Shown: piece by piece, positions 36,601-45,784 of the stretch
Numbering within the stretch: position 1 is the first letter of the stretch
Layout: each line of letters begins with the position of its first letter
Source of the DNA: Triplophysa rosa
Taxonomy: Eukaryota; Chordata; Actinopteri; Cypriniformes; Nemacheilidae
DNA length: 64,000 nt
Assembly: GCF_024868665.1 (NCBI RefSeq)
Contig: NC_079900.1
Coordinates: 3,715,573 to 3,779,572 of the forward strand
Direction: 5' to 3'
Program-made: the position numbers and the translations under genes
The notes under the pieces: generated by a model
The model's input: only the letters and a program-made list of their open reading frames with translations
Told to the model about the DNA's origin: nothing
Database searches by the model: none

Positions 36601-39134
36601 GTTTATCGCGACAGCCCTAATGTGCAATATATCAAGGAATATAAAAAGGAAGGCCTGAAAAAAAAAACAAGTCTATAATGAGAAAACGTTTTTACGCATT
36701 CTTTCCAACTTTTGTGTTCCTCAAATCAGAAAGTGACATGGGGTTGGAACAACATGAAAGTGAGTAAATTATGTTTTTGAATAAATTGCGTTTATCGCCT
36801 TCGGTCTACAACTTTAGCTTTGATTCAGTACCAAATCTAAAAATGACATTATTTTTTTCGGTTCCACAGAAGAAAGTCAACATGAGGGTGAATAATGACC
36901 GAATTTTCATTTTTGCGTGAACTGTTCCTTTAACAATGTATGACAATCTTTTGAAACACTGTAACAGCGATCACAAGGAAAAGTTAAAAAAATAAACAAC
37001 ATATTTTAACACAGTCTGTATAAAAACGTACTTCAAATTGTGAAAATGAATGTCCAAAATAGTGGCCATTAGTGTAAGCATGTAAAAAGAGCATTGGAAA
37101 TCAAATCAATAGCACTTCCTTTTTACATAAGGAGTAATGGAAGGAAAGCTGTTCACTAGCCTAGTGTCATCACATAATAAATGCTCTTACAGAGACTTGA
37201 GAATTGATCAAATATTACTGTAAATGTTCTGTGGCTGACAGTAATCCAGGGAGAATAGAAGTCAAAAACACACAATTAAGACATGATATACTATTTGTTG
37301 TGAGGAAATTGAAATAAAACCCCAAACCTCACGTTAAATCTTGGCTGTTTCCTGTGTTCTTGATAATAAGGAAACGCTCTGATTAATTCAGGATGTTCCT
37401 AAAAATTTTACATGAAAGTCTAAACCTGACTTTAACTGGAATTATTTACTGTACACTAGACTAGTACACAAAGAATTGTGTGTCCAAACATTTCACTGGT
37501 AGAGTCTGGCACAACTGTAATACTGTTAAAACAGTTAGAACTGGTAAAAAGTAGCTTGCTCATAACATGTCTGTACTACATGAGAAGTTATTCCTTCCTT
37601 CCATAATTTAAAACATCTGCTCAATTGCTCTGGCCGTGGGCCTGCAGAGGCTAAAATAGCACATAAATACAGTACAGCTCAGAAATATCCTTTATATCTT
37701 GCAAAACACCACCCTATAGCCTACCCTTTAATTGCATCCAATTTGACATGTGGGCACACTGGCAGCGGGCAGGCCTCCCATAACATAGTCCCTTGACTTC
37801 AGTACTGAACTGCAAGAGTTACTAAGAAAAGTAGAGCAAAATGTTAACTAAAAAGGTAGCGTTTCTACAAATATTAGCCGTAAATTTACTGATCAAATAA
37901 AGCTTTCAGAGTAAAATTCATAGCAAAGTTGACAACATTCATGACCTTACTGCATGTAAGCATTAATGCTGGGATTTGGTTTTAAGATAGTTGGATTAAC
38001 AAATGACAGAGGGGAAGAAAAAGCGTTCTCGTAAATAAATAAAGATGCTTTATAGAAAACGAGGACGAGAATGTGCTTAGATATTCCATATGGCAAACAT
38101 GCTTGAGCTATTACGTTAACGTTATTCAAATGTTATCTAATGGCTTGCAGAAGAACCGATTCTATATGTCCGAGTTAGACCGCATTGTAACTATTGTTGT
38201 ATTATTGTGCCAAGTGTTTTCATTGGTATCTTCCACACCTAAGGGCACTCACAACAGACAGACCATGTGCATGCAATTACACCAACCACAATGCACCCAC
38301 TGTCAATATGCCAAGGAGGGATTTTAGTCATGGCCAACACCCAACAGCTGCGGGTTCATATGCCTATGTGAAGTTTCACATAATTGCTGTTTGTTGTGGT
38401 ATGACATTTCCAAGATTTGGAAATACAATAGAGGTATAGTAAACAAGCCCACCTATCCACAAAGCCTGTTTTTACAATCTGAAAAAATGTTTTTGTAATA
38501 ATAAAACTAGGCGTATGAACCATTGTAACATTTGTTTGGGACATTGTGCATATAAAGGTGTATGGAAGTATAACAGAAAGGCACAACCCTTATTTAAACC
38601 ACCTCCATATTTACAGCAAGCAGAAATAGGTTATTTGTCCAAATGCGTCAAGTCACAATATTTTTAAACATAACAGTTCAACAATTTAAATACAATACAA
38701 TGCAGCACGTGAAATAAGTTAATTACAGTCCAAAATAAAATCTGACAAAACACAACTAACGTTATACTGCATCTTTAAATAGCGGATATTTTAATAGGCG
38801 TTGCTCTACTTACACAACTAACCAATGCACACACACACACACACAATACCTTTAAAAAACAACGTGTGTTTCACCACAACACGACATGTAGACTCAAATA
38901 TAGCAAACACATTAGCTGAGATTTCTGGCTCTATATACTGGGTAACATTACACTCTATAAAAAAACATACCCAATATAGGCAAAGTATTAAAATCAGTTT
39001 CAGTTTCAGTTCTGTAATAATACGCGAAGTTCTCATTTCGACCATGAACTTTCACAACAGTAACACGAGCAAACACGCGACACTAAAGACGAAACAAACT
39101 TACCGTATTTGGGTCCTTCGTCCATCACGTCCAT
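21600..39134 (-). CDS. slc44a2: Choline transporter-like protein 2 (SLC44A2)
   Basis: A multi-pass membrane protein of the SLC44/CTL family, linked to choline transport at the plasma membrane and mitochondria. Exons after the alternative first exon: 34013-34061, 33317-33390, 31208-31286, 31012-31096, 30581-30691, 30441-30501, 30204-30327, 29921-30004, 29721-29833, 29507-29638, 29285-29384, 29106-29198, 27727-27811, 27279-27541, 27029-27123, 26546-26649, 25815-25888, 25627-25697, 25398-25486, 24776-24860, then an alternative last exon. Phases agree throughout. Exon 39104-39134 with the distal last exon gives 699 aa, near the 706 aa I recall for human. Seen: [20 protein letters not shown] at the N-terminus, the first membrane span ([18 protein letters not shown]), a Cys-rich extracellular loop with VCVEKCPDR and several N-x-S/T sites, the span block [20 protein letters not shown], and the family-typical [20 protein letters not shown] and [17 protein letters not shown]. 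Orthology is firm. Confidence 0.95.
22506..23704. mobile_element. hAT-like non-autonomous element in slc44a2 intron
   Basis: The left end CAGGGCTTGACATTAA and the right end TTAATGTCGAGCCATG form imperfect terminal inverted repeats. Both sides are flanked by CTTTATG, a 7-bp direct repeat (8 bp with one mismatch), as expected of the 8-bp target duplications made by hAT elements. No transposase frame was found in its 1.2 kb. It separates the two alternative last exons of slc44a2. Confidence 0.6.
24098..24261 (-). CDS. slc44a2: slc44a2 proximal alternative last coding exon
   Basis: It has a CAAAG acceptor in the same phase as the distal exon and its own TGA stop. It encodes (C)[16 protein letters not shown] followed by a longer tail, [29 protein letters not shown] and TAPYKTEQ. 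The first 16 or so residues match the distal exon almost exactly while the DNA differs at many third positions, so this is an old exon duplication under selection rather than an assembly artefact. Using it gives 721 aa. The Thr/Ser/Glu-rich tail differs in character from the Lys-rich distal tail. Confidence 0.82.
24898..25320. repeat. TIR element with TAGGGCCCT ends
   Basis: The left end is TTTAGGGCCCTATTTTAACA and the right end CCATAGGGCCCTTTA. The ends are inverted and flanked by TTTA on each side. The interior holds AAGCGCATGGCGCAGG and CGCCTGGCGCCGGGTG. It lies in an slc44a2 intron. Confidence 0.6.
28689..29075. repeat. Foldback MITE, 'TTCACCCAAAAATG' family, copy 6
   Basis: It begins GGGACAGTTCACCCAAAAAT and ends TTTTGGGTGAACTG. 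Internal phrases on TTCTGATGAACGCAGAGAAA are shared with copies 3 and 4. It ends about 30 bp from the splice donor of the slc44a2 exon at 29106-29198. Confidence 0.75.
32043..32160 (+). pseudogene. piggyBac transposase N-terminal remnant
   Basis: The frame begins [19 protein letters not shown] and continues with an acidic, Ser-rich stretch ([10 protein letters not shown]), the composition seen at the start of PGBD/piggyBac transposases. It then dissolves into repeat-encoded Cys/His/Val/Met. The catalytic Asp domain is missing, so it cannot be active. Confidence 0.6.
32150..32795. repeat. Higher-order TGTG/CATG minisatellite
   Basis: Repeated modules include ATGCACATGCTTGGATTTG (three times), GTTATGCGTGGACATAC or a variant (starting near 32250, 32431 and 32640) and ATTCATTTGAGTGAATGGAG (twice). 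They are joined by alternating purine-pyrimidine runs. Spacing between equivalent modules is about 180-210 bp. Open frames across it on both strands are repeat artefacts. Confidence 0.8.
35845..35878 (-). CDS. slc44a2: slc44a2 alternative first coding exon B
   Basis: It encodes [11 protein letters not shown] plus one base, with a GTAATG donor in phase 1. That joins in frame to exon 34013-34061 ([10 protein letters not shown]). It lies 3.2 kb inside the first intron of the other form, so it implies an internal promoter. The acidic start parallels one of the two known human SLC44A2 N-termini (recalled, not checked). It gives a 700-aa product. Confidence 0.75.
36168..36619. mobile_element. hAT MITE with perfect 8-bp target duplication
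   Basis: ATGTGCAA occurs immediately on both sides. The termini are TAGAGCTGCACGATAA on the left and TTATCGCGACAGCCCTA on the right, an inverted pair of hAT type. It is 452 bp long with no transposase frame. It is in the slc44a2 5' intron, about 300 bp upstream of first exon B. Confidence 0.8.
36690..36935. repeat. Partial MITE, 'TTCACCCAAAAATG' family
   Basis: Only the right arm is clear: AATTTTCATTTTTGCGTGAA then CTGTTCCTTTAA, preceded by TTTCGGTTCCACAGAAGAAA. The left arm is decayed. Confidence 0.45.
39104..39134 (-). CDS. slc44a2: slc44a2 alternative first coding exon A
   Basis: It encodes [10 protein letters not shown] plus one base with a consensus GTAAGT donor in phase 1, joining to exon 34013-34061 to give [12 protein letters not shown]. 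There are two in-frame ATGs (39134 and 39125). The upstream one was chosen because it is first; either would work. CpG-rich DNA lies just upstream at 39200-39350. Confidence 0.8.
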
Positions 39135-39943
39135 TTTAGAGTTAGTACGTTTATACTTAAACTACAAACTACACTCTGTGCTGGAATATACCTCAGTGCT
39201 CGTGCTCGTGCTCGTGCTCGTCTCTGGTCTCTCCATGAGAAACTGCCGAGTAAAGGGGATCCACCACGAGTCCTCTAAAACCCTCGGGGTGGGTCCAACT
39301 GGCCAGCCAACGGCGGACGTGGCGGTTCCTGATTGACAGTTATGTACACCAATCATTGGGTTTGTTCGTATCTGACAAAGACGCTGTTTTTGATAAATAA
39401 TTAATATAATATTAAACGTGGAAAATAGCCGTTATGGTATGACGCGGTAGCGCTAGGAGGTATTTGTTGCAGCATATAACTGATATGAAGGAAAAAACAG
39501 ATTATTCTGCGTCATCACTCAAAATGGCCCCTTAGAGGTCGATTTATTTTGTTTTACTGCAACTGACTCTGTTGTTTATTATTTTGTAAAGCATATCTGT
39601 AAATTGTAACTCACAGGTCACGTGCCTGTTCGGCTGGGTGTGTTCGACTTCATGGCAGGCGGCGCTGCGCAGAGCATACTGATTGGCATTTGAAATTGGT
39701 ACCGCGAGAGCGATTCAACAACAAACGGTGCTGCTGCAGTCTGCTCTCAAATGATTCTCGCGTAACTTTGATGTCATCATGTCGATCGGTCTGCGCAACA
39801 CTGCATGACGTTGAACACGTCTTTTCCTGACCGCGGTTCTTCTCCATCTTCCGCTCGAAACGCAGGGTTATCCGCTCCTCAAGAAGCTAATCTCTGCAGC
39901 AAATTGAATGTCGAGGTCCAGAGTTGGCGACCCCTGCTCTAAG
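39135..39943. promoter_or_regulatory. Probable shared head-to-head promoter region (slc44a2 / CARD-kinase gene)
   Basis: slc44a2 exon A is transcribed leftward from about 39134. A likely 5' UTR exon of the CARD-kinase-KEN gene ends at 39943 with the donor CTCTAAG|GTAAAC. The roughly 800 bp between includes CpG-richer pieces (39240-39330, 39650-39850) and a (GCTCGT)n tract at 39198-39222. I saw no convincing interferon-response or TATA element by eye. Confidence 0.4.
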
Positions 39944-40022
39944 GTAAACTAAATGACTTCTGACGTTTCATATAAACTACAGATGGTATAGATGTGACTC
40001 ATATATTTTGCTTTTTATGTAG

Positions 40023-40069
40023 GAATAAGTGTCTTTCTCTTCCGTTTTTGCGACATTGGACCCAATACT
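40023..40069 (+). other. Probable non-coding 5' UTR exon of CARD-kinase-KEN gene
   Basis: It is bounded by TATGTAG| and |GTAAGTAGG. A related sequence starting AG|GAATAGA occurs upstream of the paralogue at about 46522, and an earlier UTR exon ending CTCTAAG has a counterpart ending at 46407. It precedes the coding start exon by about 120 bp. Confidence 0.45.
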
Positions 40070-40200
40070 GTAAGTAGGTTTTACTCTTACTTTTCAGGTC
40101 AAGCAAAACGTTGGCGATGCAGCTGTTTGTTGTTATTTTTGATCAAGTAAATCATGCAAGTAGATCATCTTGAGGTTTTGTTTTACAGAACTGAACAGCA

Positions 40201-43200
40201 ATGGCTCATCAGGGTAAGTTTTTTTTTTGTATTTCACTAGAACATCAACATGTTATGTTTTTATTGACTCATGGTGTCACACATGTTCAATACTTGATCC
40301 TTACCGTATAGTAACTGTGAAAAAAGGTTTACAAAGAGAGCCTGGGGAGTTCCCTATTTTTTTCAAGATTTCTAAAGTAGTTTTTATTTCTTTCAGATTT
40401 TGTAGATTTCCACTTTGCAGTTCTGATCAATCGAGTTACTAACGTGATGCCCATTGCTGATAAGCTGTTAGAGAAAAGAATGCTTTCCACGGAGAATTAT
40501 TCGAAGATCAAAAACGAAAAAACTAGTCAAGGCAAAATGAGAGAGCTCTTACCTGTTGTAAAATCTGGAGGACCTGAAGTAAAATCATACTTTTATGAAG
40601 TACTAAAATTGAATGAACCTTACCTCGTTCAAGACCTTGAAAGTAAGAGTGAAAATAGTAAAATATGAATTTATATAATTTGGAAGACAATTTCTGAAAT
40701 CTTTTCTGTTGGTGTGGTATTTTAGGTCCCTCCTCACAGGCCTCTTCTGGTGTACTGCAATCTCAAGAAGAAACACAAGATACGCCTGAGGATGTTCTCA
40801 TGTGGAACCAGTCCTCTAAAAAGCACAGCAGTACAATCAAGGAGTTGCAGAATGACCGCTTAAAAAAGTTAGTTGGCAGCATCTACTTTTCTAGAAATGA
40901 GAAATACTTCATTGGCTCAGGAAGCAGTGGAACACAGGTCTATCTTGGCCTGAAAACAGACGGTACTGAGGTTGCCATCAAACGAATAACGAAGAATCCA
41001 CTGAACAACAAAACCTTTGAGAACGAACTGAAGCATTTACAAGATTTAAATCTCGAGAGCAAGAACATAGTCAGATATGTGGACTTTGCAGAAGATGATG
41101 ATTTTTATTACCTTGCACTACAACTTTGTGAATGTGATTTGGAGAGCTACATGGAAGACCTCCGTAAGCCAGAACATAAAGACAAAAAAGACGCTGCTTT
41201 GAAGAAAATAGTAAAGGACGTGCTTATTGGCCTTCGAGATCTTCATCATGGTGAAGTGATACATCGGGATTTAAATCCTAAAAATGTTTTGATAGGTATG
41301 AAAAGTAGTTTGTATAGTCATTTAGTATGTAAAGTTACCTTTCATTGATATAATAAAGTAACATCAAAACTCTTCTCAACAGATTCAGGAAATAATGCAA
41401 GGCTTGCTGACTTTGGCTTAAGTCGCAAACTGGAGGAGGGCAGCGCTGTGTATACCGCGAAAGCTGGTACCAGAGGCTGGGAGGCCGTGGAGACCCTTGG
41501 TCCTTCTGGAGACAGTAGATACAGAATGAGCTCAGATGTCCAGGTTTGTAAATTGAATCAATCGCCGTCATATAACCTCTCAAGGGTTCAAACTGAGGTC
41601 CAAGAAGTGCTTCAGGATCTGTGGAGCGTTTCAAAAACGAGAATGTTGATCTTTAGAATTACACATCTAAAAGTAGTAAAATAATGAGAAAACAAGACTG
41701 TCAACTCAATTTAATAGAAGGTGTTTGTCCTTCGTCTATAAATTAAAGTACAGCTACCAGAAATGTTCACGAGGGATCATCTTATTTGAAGATCTCAGGA
41801 CTTTTTTACTCTTTTCCGTACAATTGCAGATTGCAAAAATAGAGGATCAACTCTTAATATTGCTATTGTTTTATTCTCACTGTCAGATCAGTTTGTGCTT
41901 CACGGGTTGTTATTTATTCTAGGTTGCTGGGATGTTAATGTACTATATCCTCACTGATGGGAAACATCCTTTCGATGTAAATAACTCGGATCGAGAGACT
42001 AACATTAGAGAAGGGAAGTACTCTCTTGATGATGCCCTTGATATAGTAGCACAAGATCTCATAAAGAGAATGATCAACATAGACCCGGCACAGAGACCCA
42101 CCATGGATGAGGCCCTACAGCATCCTTACTTCTGGGATGATGTCAGGTAAATGATATGTAATGTCGTACATAGAATAGAATCTTCGAGAAAATATATCTG
42201 AGGAATAAAATGTGTTATACTGTTCGTGAAGTGGTGATGTTTGCCACCTGGATAATTTTGTGATGCATCTTCTGCTCGATGTTCAGCTGCAAACTGTACA
42301 TTTCTTTACTTTTTCTTGCTCAGATTCTTGTTTCCTCTGTTTTTACCTGTTCTGTTCTTCATGCCTTCTTACTCACAAAAGTGATTTTCCTACTGTCTGG
42401 ATCTTGGGTCTTGACTTCTGGGTCTCATCTTAGCATCTGTCTTGAGCTGTAAGTCTGAGAACTCAAAGGAACATTTCTTTCATCGTTTGCTTTAATTCAT
42501 ACAATAACTTATCTAAGCAGGCTGAAATTGATCTCAATTTACATATGTCATCAGAAGACGTGCAATAATATTGCCGCAAACTCAAAATATTGCTCACTTA
42601 CCTGTACTCTTCTCTGCAAAATTTTATTTTCTTCAGGAAAGATGCCGTTCTTAGGAAACTTGGAGACAGAGAGGAAGTACAATGCTATGTATATTTAGAA
42701 GAAATATACAACCTCTACAAGCAGATGGAGAACCGTGCGGGAGGAAACCCAACAGCAACATTGACCCTCGACGAGGCCATTGAGCATTTAGAAATTCCGA
42801 AAAATAAAAGGTAACTTATAAACAGTGACAAGAAACCTGAGTTATCAAAGTATATCTAATATCAAAGGAAAATGCTGATTATAAGTGCATTACATGTACC
42901 ATGTACACTCTTAAAATAAAGGTGCTTAAAAGGTTCTTCACAGCGATGCCATAGAAGAACCATTTTTGGTTCCACAAAGAACCATTCAGTCAAATGTTCT
43001 TTAAAGAACCATCTCTTTCTTACCTTTTTATAATGTAAAGAACCTTTTTTCGCCACAAAGAACCTTTTGTGAAACAGAAAGGTTCTTCAAATGTTGAAGG
43101 TTCTTTATTGAACCATTTACACAAAAACGGTTCTTCTATGGCATCGTGAAGCACCTTTCTTTTTAAGAGTGTATGTTTTTGGTTTTATTACTGTAGATTG

Positions 43201-44013
43201 ACAGTTAGATTAACATTAATTTTCACTACCTTGATTTATTTTAGCAGATCCTTTAACCAGAGCGCCTTTTTTTCAGGGAGGAGGTCAGAAAGGGTGTTCA
43301 TAAAGCAGTGGGTGATGATGTAGCAAAACTTAAGACCTTGTGTGACACTGCAAAGAAATACAGTGTGAAGAAAAGCTTTTCGACTTGGAAAACTGATGTA
43401 AGTAAACGCATCAAACAGCAAACTTGCCAAAACACTAGAGATGAGTTTTCCTCTCCCTGTTCAAACCATTGTATATCAAAATTATATTGTTATTAAATAA
43501 AATGTTAGATAACATTTGCCAGCGAACAATGGTCAAGTTTGTAAATACCTCTTGTTTTTAACACTGAACATGAACATCTGCAGTTACTGAAAAGTGGATG
43601 TATTTGCAGCTTTCGCAGATATGGACATCACCCAAAGACATCAACCAAAGGGCACCGGAGGACTTACTTGTCCTGTTTCGTTTTATGCGTAACAAACTGG
43701 TGCATGAGTAAGTGATGTGGAGTTGGTCTCTGAATTTAGATCCTAGAAGTTATTTGAAGCTCATCCTAAGAAATGGCGTTTGTCTTATACAATACTGCCA
43801 AAACCTCTCATAATTATGACATACAGATATGATTTTGAGGAATTAATCACTGCTTGACCTATACTTTATTGTTGCAATTAAATTAAATCTCACACTTTTG
43901 TTTCCTATCCCAACAGAAAACTTCGATTTGATGAGAAGAAATTGCTCAATCAATTCCCAGATTTCTTTATAAGTTTACACAGGCTGGCTAAAGAGCTGAG
44001 CTGGGATTACTGA
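40201..44013 (+). CDS. CARD - protein kinase - KEN ribonuclease domain protein (IRE1/RNase L-like), 9 coding exons
   Basis: Predicted cytosolic sensor or effector, 567 aa, with no signal peptide or membrane span. Exons: 40201-40213, 40397-40642, 40726-41295, 41383-41543, 41923-42146, 42637-42810, 43277-43397, 43610-43707, 43917-44013; phases all fit. Residues 5-86 are a CARD close to that of ASC/PYCARD (DFVDFH, LINRVTNV, KTSQGKMRELLP, EPYLVQDLE). A Ser/Gln linker follows to about 130, then a kinase domain: GSGSSG loop 150-155, VAIK Lys172, HRD 266-268, DFG 286-288, GWEAVE in place of GW-APE. Residue 270 is Asn where kinases have the catalytic-loop Lys (HRDLNPKN). From about 405 the KEN domain has STW, then RNKLVH (530-535), matching the RN-x3-H of IRE1/RNase L, and the terminal FPDFFISLHRL. 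It lacks the ankyrin repeats of RNase L and the luminal domain of IRE1. The start is supported by the paralogue's identical exon design (M-x-x-Q, phase 1). The domain assignment is strong; the function is inferred. Confidence 0.88.
40397..40642 (+). CDS. CARD-encoding exon of the first kinase-KEN gene
   Basis: A single exon encodes the whole death-fold domain with phase 1 on both sides, so it can be exchanged without a frame change. The wording is closest to the ASC CARD: FVD-x-H at the start, R-V-T-N/E-V in helix 1, T-S-Q-x-K-M-R in the middle and PYLV-x-DLE at the end. The equivalent exon of the paralogue (53963-54232), in the same phases, encodes a PYD instead. Confidence 0.9.
40676..42150 (+). 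repeat. Kinase-block duplication, copy A (partner 55551-57034)
   Basis: Exons and introns are nearly identical to 55551-57034. Identity starts upstream of the acceptor (TTTGGAAGACAATTTCTGAA) and runs through introns 41296-41382 and 41544-41922 to the donor at 42147, where it drops sharply. Non-coding DNA is as similar as coding DNA, so the block is a recent copy or conversion tract. Confidence 0.85.
42905..43176. repeat. Hairpin MITE, 'AAAGAACC' family, in KEN intron
   Basis: It begins ACTCTTAAAATAAAGGTGCT and ends in the inverse AGCACCTTTCTTTTTAAGAGT. Long arms repeat GGTTCTTC / GAAGAACC, including GATGCCATAGAAGAACC and GGTTCTTCTATGGCATC. It is a common fish hairpin element sitting about 100 bp before a KEN exon of the CARD-kinase gene. 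Confidence 0.75.
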
Positions 44014-44064
44014 AGCTGCATAGTCTTCATTTCTTTTTTTGGGAGCAGGACATTTTAGGATCTG

Positions 44065-44690
44065 AGTTTCTTAAAAGTCACTGCTGTCATGGCTCTGCTT
44101 CCTTAGTCATGTTTTTCTTGGTCCTGTAGCAGAGCCATGGCAAAGCCTTAGGTTTTATGTGAGAAGACCATGAGATGTTTGTTTTTTGACATCTCATTTG
44201 TTTTCTCAGGTCTTGTCATTGGCCCCGCCCCTCTCGTTTCCTGTATTGTCTCCCTCTTGTGTCTTATGTTCTACACCTGCCCCTGCTCGTTATCCGTCGT
44301 TTGTCTCTCCCTTTATATTCCCTCATGTTTCTTTGTCTTGTGCTGTTGGATTGTCTCATGTGCCTGTGTTCGTGTAGTCAAGTGTTTGAGAGATTCTGTC
44401 CTGTTTAATTCTCATTGTTGTGAGAATTTTCTGTGTGTGCTTCTTCTGTGCCTTGGATTATTTTCATTTTGTCATAGTAAGTCAGTTAGTTTATTTCCAG
44501 TGTTCTGTAGTTAGTCCAGTCAGTTTAGTGTGCCTGTCTAGTCTGTTTATTATTTATCCTCAGTGTTTTACCCCCTTGTGGGTTTTTGTTTTGTGTTTCT
44601 TGTTAAGAAATAAAGCTTTGTGTTAACCCCTTCACTGCCGTTGCCTGCATCTGGGTTCTTCATCCACGCTCAACCGTGACACACTGCGGC
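44065..44690. repeat. Dispersed repeat supplying a likely polyadenylation signal
   Basis: T/C-rich repeat starting just after the CARD-kinase stop codon. It contains an internal hairpin (CATGGCTCTGCTTCC near 44088 and GTAGCAGAGCCATGG near 44127) and ends near CCACGCTCAACCGTGACA. AAGAAATAAAGCTTTGTG at 44605 offers an AATAAA signal for the upstream gene. The 114-codon frame here (44170-44514) is low-complexity repeat translation. Confidence 0.5.
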
Positions 44691-44999
44691 AAGTTTGTTC
44701 TTCCGAAGCGCCTTCTTTGTTCTCATCATTTAAACGTTAACGGTCATTTCTTTTTACCTCACTGCCTGATTTTACTTTAGCGGTTTATTAATATTCTTTT
44801 CTTTACTTTATACCTTACAGATGTGAGAGTAAACATATTTTAGTGATTTTCGATCGATTTGGCTCGTTTAAATGAACGGACCCTGATGTTTGTGATTGTG
44901 ACTAAAGCTTTTGATTGTTGTTTCTAAAAACGGACAACCTGCTAAACTTATGTGGTAAGACAAGAATATAATGTTAATTATTTTTTTACATTTATATAG

Positions 45000-45500
45000 C
45001 GCTTTTCTGGGCACTCAAAGCGTTTTACATGGAAGGGGAATCTCCTCAACCACCACCAATGTGCAGCATTCACCTGGATGATGCGACGGCGCCAGAACGC
45101 CCACCACACACCATCTTATTGGTGGAGAAGAGACAGAGTTACGAAGCCAGTTAGTACATATGGGGATGATTAGGAGGCCATGATGTATATAGGCGAATGG
45201 GAGAATTTGGCCAGGATGCACCCCTTCTCTTATTCGAAGGACATCCTGGGATTTTTAATGACCACAGAGAGTCAGGACCTCGGTTTAACGTCTCATCCGA
45301 AGGACGGTGCTTTTTGACAGTGTAGTGTCCCCATCACTATATTAGGACCCACACAGACCACAGGATGAGCACCCCCTGCTGGCCTCACTATCACCTCTTC
45401 CAGCAGCAACCTAGTTTTCCCAGCAGGTCTCCCATCCAGGTACTGACCAGGCTCAGCCCTGCTTAGCTCCAGTGGGCAACCAGTCTTGAGCTACAGGGTG
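45000..45500. repeat. Dispersed fish repeat ('TATATAGCGCTTTTCT' family)
   Basis: It starts with ACATTTATATAGCGCTTTTC followed by TGGGCACTCAAAGCG, a phrase I recognise from a very abundant teleost repeat. The rest includes AGGACACCCCCTGCTGG-like and CCCATCCAGGTACTGACCAG text. It is non-coding. Confidence 0.65.
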
Positions 45501-45784
45501 ATAAACCTAAACATCATTTTTTTTTTATCTCTGTCAATAAATATCTGCTTTAAATCCTCTATAGTGTGTTGAAGACTTTGATTATTTATGTCTACTGTAT
45601 AAATAAAATATATGATTGTGTTTTATAATCGTTATACTGTGTTTTATACTTATTTGAATAGAGAATTACTCCAATTATGCAGAAATTTTTATCTTTAACG
45701 CACAGATTAAATCACAAATTAATTTAATCCTCCATGTGAGGTATGATAATTGTTTAAATTAAATAAATAAAAAAGATTTTAACA

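Noticed and set aside
39198..39222. GCTCGT repeat upstream of slc44a2, considered as a transcription-factor array
   Set aside because: It is only four units and fits a simple hexamer repeat; no basis for a specific factor.
41335..41634. Minus-strand 99-codon frame, duplicated at 56221-56517
   Set aside because: It is antisense to the kinase activation-loop exon and its intron. It is conserved between copies only because the whole block is nearly identical.
44170..44514. 114-codon plus-strand frame rich in Cys, Ser, Phe and Leu
   Set aside because: It lies wholly within a dispersed T/C-rich repeat; the hydrophobic look comes from base composition.
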